This document shows, in pieces, positions 46,170-56,875 of a stretch of DNA of 64,000 bases (position 1 is the stretch's first letter; every line of letters begins with the position of its first letter). The DNA lies in NCBI RefSeq assembly GCF_004193775.1, contig NC_041018.1:35769966-35833965 (forward strand), given 5' to 3'. Position numbers and translations under genes: made by a program. Below the pieces are notes generated by a model. That model searched no databases and was not told the origin of the DNA. It saw only the letters and a list, made by a program, of their open reading frames with translations. This stretch comes from Glycine soja. Taxonomy: Eukaryota > Streptophyta > Magnoliopsida > Fabales > Fabaceae.

Positions 46170-49136
46170 ATGGCTACACAGCCAAACTCTCCTCCGCCTC
46201 CTCCTCTTTCTACTGGTGTAGCATCGCATTCGCCGTCACCACCATTGAAGCGGACTAGAAAGGTCTCACGCCTAAGATCATTGGCGACTAGACAAGTTGG
46301 GGCAGAGAGACCCCTGGTCCATGTGGATCCTGCTACTGGCAAAGCAGACGGTCCCCACAACAAGAAATTCATAACATATTTAGGAATCGTTGCTCGTGAT
46401 AAGGTGGATGTCACATACAAAAATTGGAAGCATGTCCCTATTGCTCAGAAGGATTTGATATAGGAGGATATTCATGTATCATGTATTATTTCATGTTCCA
46501 TATTGTTTGTTAGCCAAATATTTGAATTTAGTAATAATAAAACCCAATTTACTCTTTGTTAGACTGAATTTGATATCCCTGAAGCATCTGATTTAAGGAC
46601 AAAAAACAAAATACTTTAGACTGTGGGGGAGCGGTGGAGACAGTTTAAGTCTGATTTGACGTCGAAATGGGCACTTGCAACTGAAAAGGATAGTGTCAAT
46701 GACACTGTATGCAAAATGTACGACATTAGCAAGGAGAGATGGACCCAATTTTGTCAGAGCCGCAGAGACCCTTCATGAGAGTTAACTAATTTGTTATTTT
46801 CATTTTTTTAACTTTAAATGAACTTATTATAATACATTGTAATCATGAGCTTCATTAATGTTTCATTTTTGCAGGATGTGCGAAAAAAAGCACAAGCCAT
46901 CCAAAAACAAAACACTGCCCCTCGCGTGATGTCTCGTGGGGGTTATGAATATTTAGAAAAAAAGTTGATGGATGAGAAAAGAAAGAAAAAACTAGAGGAA
47001 GCTACTCAATCTGGAAGCACTGACACCGTCATTGATCCTCCATCTCCCATCAAACGACACCTGAAGTGGAAGCTTGCTCGCACCAAGAAAACTGGTGACA
47101 TGACATCTGAGGCAGCAAAGGAAATTCCTGACAAGATTGTAAGTCACTTTCAATTCATAATTGAAATTATTTTTTTTTATTGTGTGATTGAGTATAGAAT
47201 AAATGTGTTCTTCGCAGGATGCGCTTGAGGAGCAGGCCTCATAGGGTTCCTTTGTTACCCATGGACGTCATGATATACTGATTGCTGTCATTGGGCGACC
47301 AGAACACCCTAGTCATGTGCGTGCTATAGGAGCCGGTATAACCATCAAGCAATACTTTGGATCGACTTCAAGGACCTCCTCCATTGCTCCCGAATACCTG
47401 CAACAGTTGACGCAACAAATCAAGGACCAGCTGGAGGATCCAATCACAGAAAAAGTCACTCGACGACTAATGTTATCCCTCAGCCAAATGCAATCACAGG
47501 GACTTGCACTGCCTCCTGAACCTGGTGTTGATCCTTCAGCTGCTCATGTCAGCACAAAGGAGAGTTGTGTTGATCCCTCAGGGAACGATCCAGACACGAG
47601 TGACTCATACAAATGCGGGTTGTATATTGAAGAATATCCTCCTCGCCTGGTTGCCCTAGGAAGAGTTTATGCGGGATCCACAACCATTCACAACATTCCT
47701 TTGCTGCATGATCAAGTCAAGGTTGGTGTTGAGGAGATTAGAGATGCAGATGCTCCCATTCTTGTACCCACTAAAGAGGTTAAGGTCATGGGACAGGCTC
47801 TTAACACATTCCTTGCTTGGCCGACACATCTTGTCAAGCGTTTATCAGAACATGTATTTTAGTGTCATTAAATGCTTATTTTTCCAACTAAAATGTTTAC
47901 TGTGATTAAATTATGTCAATTAATTATGTTGGATAAACAGGGAGTTGTAGGACCCGCGAAACCTGCAGATAGGCTGGATGATGAGGTCGATGATCCCCTA
48001 TATCTAATGACATTGACCATCCCACGGCTTTTTCTGAAGCCATTGTAGGTTATGTGGGATGCTACCTTGTTTGACCTGTTTAATGAAAACTTCCCCTTGT
48101 ACATAAAGCATGAAGATCTGTCTGAAATTGCACACGGTGGTCAATGTCTCAGCATATCTGTTATACAATTGTGGATTCTGTAAGTCAATTTAGATTATTG
48201 TTAATTACCTAATTTATTGTTTTACCTTCATGCATAATTTACTTTGTGTTAACAACAATAGGCATATGACTGAGACAAGTATGCGAGCCGGGAATATCGA
48301 TGTGTATGGATTCCTCGAGCCACAGTTTATCCAGAGATCTGGCCAATCACAATTTGAATCAAAAAGTTACATTAAGAACTGGATCCAAAATTCAAAACGG
48401 GATGTGTACCTAGGAGCCTACCTGAATGGGTAACCTAAACTCAACAAATGAATTTAAATAATGTATAATAGTATAATAACCTATATTGGTCTCCACTACA
48501 GTGCACATTGGCAAATGGTCATCATTTTGCCTTAGGAAAATGTCGTCATTTGGTTTTGTTCGTTGCATAATAAGCCAGACAACTACCTCAAAGGCATAAT
48601 TAATAGGTCAGTGTTGTTTTTCAATACATTTGCATTAGCATTAGTCAGGTAAATCAAAATTTTAAATGTACAATAACAATCTATGTTTGTATTCAATAGT
48701 GCTTTGAAAGGACTTGACGATACTCAACAAAGTAAATCCAAGCCTCTTGCTAGGTGAATTGTTGTTAAAGTAAGTTATTTAAACAATATGTTTTTACTTA
48801 TATTTTAGTACTGTGTAAACTAATTTGTATTGAACGTTGCATATCTAAATTTCATAATGTATTTAGTGTAATAGACAAAAAGGAAGCACTGAGTGTGGGT
48901 ATTACGTCATGCACTTGATGTCAACTATAATTTTAGGAAATTTCCAGAATAATTGGGAAATGGTAATTTTTAATCCACCAAATTTCATATTATTATGATT
49001 GCTAATATATTATTAACTTATGTTTTATTATATCATGCAGTATTTCACTGATCCTAGACCATTGGAACCAGAAAGATTGAAGGCGTTTCGCAACCAGTGG
49101 GCAAAGTACTATTTGAAAGTTAAAAATGAAACTTAG
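46170..49136 (+). pseudogene. CACTA second gene: transposase-family protein with Ulp1-like protease, element 1
   Basis: About ten exons can be traced by homology to element 2. The first (46170 to about 46475) has a proline-rich start and PLVHVDPATGKADGPH. Next are about 46563-46779, 46875-47137, 47219-47850 (VRAIGAGITIKQYF), 47939-48180, 48262-48431 and 48501-48606 (HWQMVII, WFCSLHNKPDNYLKG). The last are 48701-48771, 48869-48963 (STECGYYVMHLM) and 49041-49136 (DPRPLEPERLKAFRNQWAKYY). The histidine of HWQ, an aspartate and the cysteine of ECGYYVMHL match the catalytic triad of Ulp1/C48 cysteine proteases, which cleave SUMO-type bonds. Stops at 46461, 46617, 47242, 48046, 48533 and 48755 inactivate it. 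Confidence 0.85.
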
Positions 49137-49374
49137 GATGTTTAGACAATTTTGTAATTGTAGTTTATATTTACTTACTTAATTTACAATTCATGTCTCA
49201 ACATTAAATATGCTTTAAATTCATAGTAATTAGTAAATTTCTCATTGAATTTTCTGGTAAAAACTGTTTCAAAACAGAATGAAAATTATATGTTGTGTGG
49301 TCTGATTTTAAAATTTGCAAGTTATTTTTGGGATTTATTGAAAAAACAAACATGATGTTAAAAATAAATTTCTA

Positions 49375-50189
49375 AATCAACATCGGTTTTTAAAAAAACC
49401 GATGTGAAATGTCACTTACAACATCAATTTTTTAAAAACCGATGTTAAATGTCACTTACCTCAACATTTTTTAACATCGGTTTTTAAAAAACCGATGTTG
49501 TAAGTGATATTTCTCATCGGTTTTTTAAAAAAAACTGATGTAGTAAGTAACATTTCACATTCGTTTTTTTAAAAACTGATGTTAAATGTCACTTACAACA
49601 TCAGTTTTTTAAAAAATCGATGTGAAATGTTACTTACAACATCAGTTTTTTAAAAACCGATGTCAAATGTCACATTTAACATCAGATTTTTAAAAAACCG
49701 ATGTTAAATGTGACTTACAACATCGGTTTTTTTTAAAACTGATATTGATTTATAGATTTATAATTTTTTTTCATAATTCTTATCATATAACATCGCCTAT
49801 TTAAATAACCGATGTTAAATGTCACTTACAACATCAACTTTTTAAAAAAACGATGTGAAATGTTACTTACAACATCAGTTTTTTTAAAAACTGATGTCAA
49901 ATGTCACATTTAACATCAATTTTAAAAAAAACAATGTTAAATATGACTTACAACATCGAGTTTTTTTAAAACCGATGTTGATTTATAGATTTATAACTTT
50001 TTTTTTTCATAATTCTTATCATATAACATTGCCTATTTAAATAACCGATGTTGTATTTATTAGTTAATATCGGTTTTGAAAAACCGATGTGAATGATACT
50101 ACTTTCCACATCGGTACTTTCAACATCAATTAATAACCGATGTTGAAAGTCTTAAATAACCGATGTTGAAACCTTATTTTCTAGTAGTG
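49375..50189. repeat. Subterminal palindrome array of CACTA element 1
   Basis: More than a dozen copies of a 25-27 bp palindrome of the form ACATCGGTTTTT-AAAAACCGATGT, spaced by TTAAATGTCACTTAC-type linkers, fill this interval up to the CACTA terminus. Many are mutated (ACATCAG, ACTGATG). A block ending TTATAGATTTATAA with TCATAATTCTTATCATATAA is itself repeated (about 49745-49790 and 49980-50030). In En/Spm such subterminal repeats bind the accessory transposase; that role is inferred here. Confidence 0.9.
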
Positions 50190-50230
50190 ACCTTGAAGGT
50201 GTGTCGTAAAAAAGTCTTTTTTTAGTAGTG
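50190..50230 (-). mobile_element. Residual CACTA family 2 terminus
   Basis: Minus strand from 50230 reads CACTACTAAAAAAAGAC, the paralogue of the terminus ending at 27426. Only about 41 bp remain before CACTA element 1 begins, whereas copy 1 continues inward with subterminal repeats. Confidence 0.7.
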
Positions 50231-51945
50231 AAAGAGAGCATCAAAGAAATGGAAAGTACGGCTAATAGAAGATTTATTCTTTATTGATTTATTCCTCTTG
50301 AAAAAACACAAACAAATTAACCAACAAAATCACAAATTTTTAGCAATATTAAATCACAATTAAATTATCTTTATTTTTTTACCATATAATTCTTATCTCA
50401 TTTCATTATGAATCAAAATGTTTGTTAAGTCAAAAGGCCTTTGCATGTTAAAGACGAATCAAGACTCTTAATTATTTTGATTAAATGTCAATAAATACAA
50501 ATGATAAAAGTTGTATCAGATATGCTATTAAATTATGATTTGTATTTGTGCGTCTAAAGTTTGAGACGATACACTTATAAGACGATCTGGTATAACATAT
50601 AAGACATATATTTAATACTTTGTGTATGAGATTCTTTCATGTAAAAAATATTCTCTTAGGACATGTCAAACTCCTACGAAGAATAAATGAAATCCATATG
50701 TTGGTCCCATTAAAAGGTGTGCTCTGTTGTTGCAGATCTACTTGATGAAAGAAGTGACTTATTTGCTAAATTACAAGACACATTAACTTATCAGCATGGA
50801 CTTTGCATGAATAAAGGATGTGCATTTAATGCAAGCATTAAATTTTTCAACAGACTTAAGACTTCAGACGAAGAACAGAGTGAAGAATCCAATTGAGACA
50901 ACGTACATATACTTAGAGATGAAGGTTATATATGAAACAATTTCTGAAGAAACAAGACACAAATCATCTATGCAATCTTATTCTTTAATTTTTTCTTGTA
51001 AATTCTTGTAAAGATACTGAGCTCATAAAATAGATTATTGTATACCTTGAGAGAAAAGACTAAAAGTGTTGAGTGATATATCCATCTTTAAGACGATCAC
51101 ATATTTAGGTAGTGTGTAAACAAATCTTGTTGATTTTTTTTAGAGCTAGTAATGGCCTGGTATGACAAAGAATACCATGTTTAAGTCAAGTTTGAGGTAG
51201 AGCTTGGAAGCGTAAGAAGTGGCAGTGAGTAATACTTGTAACTTTCATAAGTTAGTGAAACCTTGGTAATCGCCTGGAACTGAAAGCAGTTTCGAGTTTG
51301 TGACGAACCAGTATAATTCTTTGTGTGTTTCTCTCTTTTGCTTTAATTGACAAAGGGTTTGAATTTATTTTAAAATTTTATATCTTATAAACTTCTTTTA
51401 TCATTGTCTAACGCAATCTAATCTCCAAGTGTTTTAGGTCTATTTACATCAAACAATAAATGTGTTATTAGTCTTAGAAAAGTTTTTAAATTTTCAAAAA
51501 CACAATTCAACCTCTCTTCTTGTGTTATTTGTTTCTGCAATGCTTAATACTAGGAATTACATTATTAATAGAGTATAGGCTAGGGAACAATGAAGTCATC
51601 CTTGCTAACTCATGAGCAACTCCATTAGCAGCTTACCTCTTAACAAATCCTATTCCATTGGATGAATGAGCAACTAAAATATTTATACATTCAACAACAA
51701 TATTTCTCAAATTTTTCTGTCCCCACATGCAATATTTATCTCGCCAACTATCATTTTACAGTCTAATTTAAACACTACATGATTCAAATTCATTATAGCT
51801 ACAAAATGAAGTCATTAATAAACCCTATGTTTCACTTTATTGAACGTCCATGCATGGTTGTCTCCACAATGTCATTGCTTAAACCAATCCCCCTTGCTCA
51901 CCACGAACACCTAAACCAATTCTAGTGGTATCAAAAATCATATGG

Positions 51946-53265
51946 AAGCTAGAATGCATGTTGCATTTGAGTCATTCATGTTCTGATTTTCACTTACCTT
52001 CAATGATGGGGTTTCGAGTGTCAATTTCCCCACCTAATCTTTTGTCTATGCACACTTCCAACTCTACTAAAGCTCCTCCCCTCTCCTAACCACAAATTCA
52101 CTTGGGACGTCTTATTTTTTTAGACCTTGTCATTGCTCCTCCTCCATATGCTTCATCGCAAGATGGTCATTTGATATTTCATTTCTTAATATACTTTCAA
52201 AAATAAGGTGAAGAAGAACTCCTTACATGATTTGGTCTGTAACAAGACCTCCTTCAATCAACTCGACTTTTAATTATTAGAATATATGTAAAAGATATTA
52301 ATGGATCCACCTTCCTTAAGAGTTAAAAGATACAACAGTTGAAGAATGCTTTTACATATTTGAAATACTCAAAATCTCCACCCTTGATTTTGGAGTTCAA
52401 AAAATGATTTACATATTAGAATATATATCATCGTTGGTGAATGATGGGTTAATGAAACATTTAAAGATTGCTAATAATTAATATAGAGAAAAAAAATATG
52501 ATCATCCCTTGCATAAATTATTCATAATTGAAATTTTTTGGCATTTCAAATGAGTGACTATTTTTTAATTATTTATCTACAATCTTAACAATTAATTGTT
52601 TTTTATAAGGCAAATAATATTATTAATATAACGAAAAGGGTACTAGAATCAGTTATCAAACAACAATGGTGACTTTTGAGACATCATTCTCCATATAACT
52701 AACTCTCCCCACTATTAATCAAGCAAGAAGAAACTTACTTTTAAAAAAACTACCCCTGTACTATCATATTTCAGCAACTTCCCTAATCTCACCTCTAGCA
52801 GATGTTTCATTCATCCTTTCATGTTTAGAACAGATTTTCTAGCAAGCACCACTAAGGATTGCTGAATAATTAAATTTGTATGATATTGATATTTTTTTTA
52901 AACCAAAACTGATTTTAAAAATAAAATGAAAATGTAAGGAGATAATGAGGAAAAACAAATGGAATAAATATTATTTGAAATTTAAATTTAAACTAGACTT
53001 AATTCTCACTTATCAGCTTGATGTGGATGTGATCATTAGTATTTGCTTCACATTTTGCTAATAAAAAAAATGATACATCTATTATAAAGATTTAATTTGA
53101 GTTTTATATAAAGATAAATATGACATTTAAAAATACTTTTATAAGATAATTTGTATAAAGATGTGACAAATAAAGTTCTAAAAATATAAAATAATTTTTA
53201 TATATAGGAAAAATTATTAAATACTATACAAGCATAAAAAATATAAGATAATTTATATATATATA
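51946..53265. other. Intergenic DNA, copy-2-specific
   Basis: AT-rich, no gene or terminus recognised. It is the left part of the 3.9-kb segment that is missing from copy 1. Confidence 0.5.
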
Positions 53266-53715
53266 GGCAAAATTGCATTTTTTGGTCCCCTAGTTGTCTC
53301 CAATTTTGGTTTTCGTCCCCCTTTTAAATTATTGATGCATTTAGCTCTCCAATTATGTTCAATCCCATAAATGTGGTCCCTAAGTCTAGATTTAGACGTT
53401 GACTGTTACAAAACTGTCACATGTTACAAAACTGTCACATGTTACATTTTGATTAAACGATGACTGTCACGTGTCAAGTTCTGATTGAATGTTGATTCTA
53501 TGGACAATGAAAATGTATTGTTGTTTTCCGCGTCCAATCAGAATGTGGCATGTGGCAGTTAGTATTCCTTTGTAACATTCAACATTTAAATCTGGACTTG
53601 AGACCCACATTTAAGGGATTGAACATAAGTGAAGAACTAAATGCATCAATAATTTTAAATGGGGACCAAAATCGAAATTGAAGACAAGTAGGGAGACCAA
53701 AGATGCATTTTTGCC
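53266..53715. mobile_element. MITE with long terminal inverted repeats
   Basis: The left end GGCAAAATTGCATTTTTTGG and the right end (minus strand GGCAAAAATGCATCTTTGGT) are inverted repeats that continue imperfectly for over 100 bp: GTTTTCGTCCCC pairs with GGGGACCAAAATC, and TTATTGATGCATTTAG with CTAAATGCATCAATAA. Length is 450 bp and no coding sequence is present. Flanks are ATATATA on both sides, so the target duplication is ambiguous but could be 8-10 bp. Size and ends fit a Mutator-like MITE (inference). A 19-bp repeat (TGTTACAAAACTGTCACAT) sits near the centre. Confidence 0.85.
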
Positions 53716-53918
53716 ATATATATATATAATGTGTGTATATATAATCAACTAATGTTATTCGCTTATTCAAATTAATAACAACTATAACATTTATAAATAT
53801 ATTTATTTTTCGATGTTGTAATATAAAACTATGAGTTTTCACCTAAAAAAATATGAGTTTTTTGCATTAAGAAATTTGATAAGGTTACAAGTTATTTTCA
53901 GTATAAAATCAACTAATA

Positions 53919-53963
<45 letters not shown>

Positions 53964-55847
53964 GGATATATACAAATATTTCCAAGCTTCAGTGATGAAT
54001 AATTTATCATTGGTAATAAAAAGTAAAGATCTATTTATTAGTCCCCACTAATATGATGGAATTGTAAACTAATATAAAATAAATAACTATTTTCTAATTA
54101 TTTCTATTATAATGAAATTATATTCATCATTATAATAGCTGTATTAAATATCCATTATAAGTTAATAAATAATTATATCTCAAATAATTAGTGATAAAAA
54201 ATTTATCAGCCGATAAAAATAAGTGATTATTCATGCAATACTTACTAATATGCTATAATATTCTTGAAAATAAATGCTTATTCGCTAGTACACTGATAAA
54301 AAAATATTTATTAAGTTTAATATATGCTACAACCTTACAATAAGAGAAACAAGTTCTTCATTAATATATTATATTAGTGACAAATTATTTGGTCACTTAT
54401 AATGAAATTTTCGTAACATTTTATAATTTGGCCACTATTAAAAAAATTAGTAACATTTTATAATTTGGTCACTATTGCAAATAATAGTAGTGACAAACTA
54501 AAAATTAGAGACAAATGATATATAATTATTGACTAGTTGCATATATGTCACTAAGTTTTTGTCACTAAAAGTTATATTTCTTATAAGACTTACTATGATT
54601 ACATAGTTATGTGACAAAAGCCACAAAATTAACCTCACCAATTTCAATGATGCTCAAATCAGGTACAAGGTGATGGTTTTGTCTTTCAAGCCATTCATAG
54701 AAACTAACAAAAAATTATTGAAACTCATTTTTAATGAATAAGTGAAGAGATATTTCAAGTGTGAAGAATCAATGAAGTATGATTTGAATTGTTTTATACA
54801 AACTTGTTTCAAATACTACACTAGTGAAAATGTAGAAATCAAGGAGTTACAATCATCTTAAAATGCATGAAAATGAAACCAAAGAAGTGATTTAAAACAA
54901 GCTTATTTTATAGATGCCAAGAGTAATACCATTATCTATTTGGTATATTGAAACTCAAGTAAATTATTCAATGTTGTCGTTTTTAGTGACTAAAATTTAA
55001 TGATAAAAGTAAAATTTGTCACTAATAATATATTATTTATCACTAAATTTTATTTTGTGGCTAATATTATTTATAACAATGGCGAAAAGACAAGTTGTCA
55101 CTAGTTTGTCACAATTGTATTTTAACCCTAATATCTTAGGTGAAAAAGTCTAAGTTATTTAGAGATTAATTCCCAGTATATTGGCAAATCAATCCAGATA
55201 ATCAACATTGCTTTTAAGAATCAAAAGGAGCCTAATTGGTATTGAACTATGTCTAGAATCAATCCCAATTAGGTATACTCTTCAGTCTGGGAATCAAAAT
55301 ATGTTGACTAAACTCTTGTTTCCTAAGATCAAATTATAGGTGATGAATCTAAAATAAGCATTAAGAGAAGAAGAGGAATTATAAAAATTGAATAACTATA
55401 TTAAAGGATAAACTTACATGAACTTGGGTCGATCAACCTATCCAACCCCGACAAGTGAGGTGACTAGCTGCTCATAACTTGATCAAAATCCCAAAAATCA
55501 AAGATTAAAACAAGATAATAATCTATTCTAATGCCTTAGAACATAGCCGTTCAATTTCTTATATGTATTATGCTTAATTCACTCCGAAATGCCCTCCTCA
55601 GTTGCACTTTTGTTGTTTTATAATCTTATATGGGCTTGGGCCTGACAAGAGCGGCTCGCCCAAACGTGAGAATCATCTCATTCAAGCATGTCCTTCTTAT
55701 TATTCTCAGTTTAGCTACTGATTATCATCACTTAAGCGCACAAAATGTTGCATTTAAATGAGGTCTTCGTGTTCAACCTTTACCTTGCCTACCTCGCTTA
55801 AGCCTTTTAAGGTTTGCGCTTAAGCAAGGGTCCCCAGTGAATCCAAG
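53716..55847. other. Intergenic DNA with (ATT)n and GTGACAAA-type repeats
   Basis: An (ATT)n run lies at about 53919-53963. Between 54370 and 55110 the motifs TTTGTCACTA, TAGTGACAAA and TTTTAGTGACTAAAATTT recur on both strands, clustered near 54370-54580 and 54990-55110. This two-cluster arrangement resembles the subterminal regions of a non-autonomous DNA transposon of about 0.7 kb. The later part (55430-55840) contains GCTTAAGCG motifs frequent in soybean LTR DNA. No gene is seen. Confidence 0.45.
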
Positions 55848-56172
55848 GTTGCTCTCTTACTTAGCTCACTTAAGCCTCACTTTGTTCATGCTTTGCAAGC
55901 TTAACTTCATGAATTATCTTCATAATTCCCCTTGCTCAAGCACTCAAGATGACTTGCTTGAGTGAGGCATGTCAATGTTTCTTGGGTTTGATTCAAACTT
56001 GGCTTGCTTAAGCATATAGTATGCAACACTTAGGCGAGAAGAGGTTGGTTTCTTCAATAACTTTTCTTGCAAAAACTCCACAGAAACATAAAAAAAGTTC
56101 TACAAAAAAACTAAAATTCTAGAGTTACAATGTGATTATTCACAATTCACCCCAATCTTAAGGTAAAACAAG

Positions 56173-56640
56173 CACTATTAGAAAATATACTTTCAACATC
56201 AGTTATTTACGGCATTCTACATCGGTTTTAAAATCGATGTTGAAAGTACCGATGTTGAATCTAATATTGTTAACATCGGTTTTGAAAAACCGATGTTAAC
56301 ATAAAATTCTAACATCGGTTTTCTAAATAACCGATGTTAATATATTACATTAACATCAGTTTTTCATGTATAACCGATGTGAATCATCTATACACTTATT
56401 TTGTTGTAGTTAGTTATATATAACATCGGTTATTTATAAATAACCGATGTTAAAGTTTGTATATTAACATCGGTTATTTATAAATAACAGATGTTATTAG
56501 AAATAACCAACATCGGTTTTTTGGTAAACCGATGTTAAGGTGTATGTTGACATCGATTTTTCTAAATAACCGATGTTGTTTACTATATTAACATCAGCTT
56601 TTGTTAATAACCGATGTTGTTTTCAAGTTTTTTTCATATA
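56173..56640. repeat. Subterminal palindrome array of CACTA element 2
   Basis: About ten palindromic units such as AACATCGGTTTTGAAAAACC-GATGTT and AACATCGGTTATTTATAAAT-AACCGATGTT. Inner spacers differ from those of element 1 (TTATTTATAAATAA rather than TTTTTAAAAA), but the ACATCGG core is the same. Confidence 0.9.
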
Positions 56641-56875
56641 AACTTTCTGTTTTTACAATAAACCCAAAATTATACCTGTAAAATGCAATTTCAGACTCAA
56701 TTCACAGCAAATAAAGATTTTATTCTGCTTTGAAGCAGTTTTAATCACAATAAACATTGAATAATTGATTTATTATGAACCACTATCAACAAATGAATTC
56801 AATGTTCAAATTACATAGGAAATGTCAAAAATGTTAAACCAAAATAAGCTAAGCTAAACTTAATGTCCCTAAATC

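Larger units (their letters stand above)
42897..50189 (+). mobile_element. CACTA (En/Spm-type) element 1, 5'-truncated
   Basis: The right end at 50189 reads, on the minus strand, CACTACTAGAAAATAAGG, a CACTA terminal repeat. Inside it lies an array of AACATCGG palindromes, then (moving left) a protease-type second gene and a TNP2-type transposase gene on the plus strand. No matching left terminus or subterminal array is found upstream of 42897, so the 5' end is lost. The adjoining 50190-50230 is the end of a different CACTA family, so this element sits in, or is fused to, another element. Both genes carry stop codons. Confidence 0.85.
50190..56172. repeat. Segmental duplication, copy 2
   Basis: It matches 27387-29700 in order and orientation, with about 200 bp missing near 50310. 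It includes the copia-LTR-like remnant (about 50600-51545). At 51945/51946 (AATCATATG) it departs and rejoins at about 55848 (TCTCTTACTTAGCTCAC), so 3.9 kb is present only here. The right end (AGGTAAAACAAG) is the insertion point of CACTA element 2. Confidence 0.8.
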
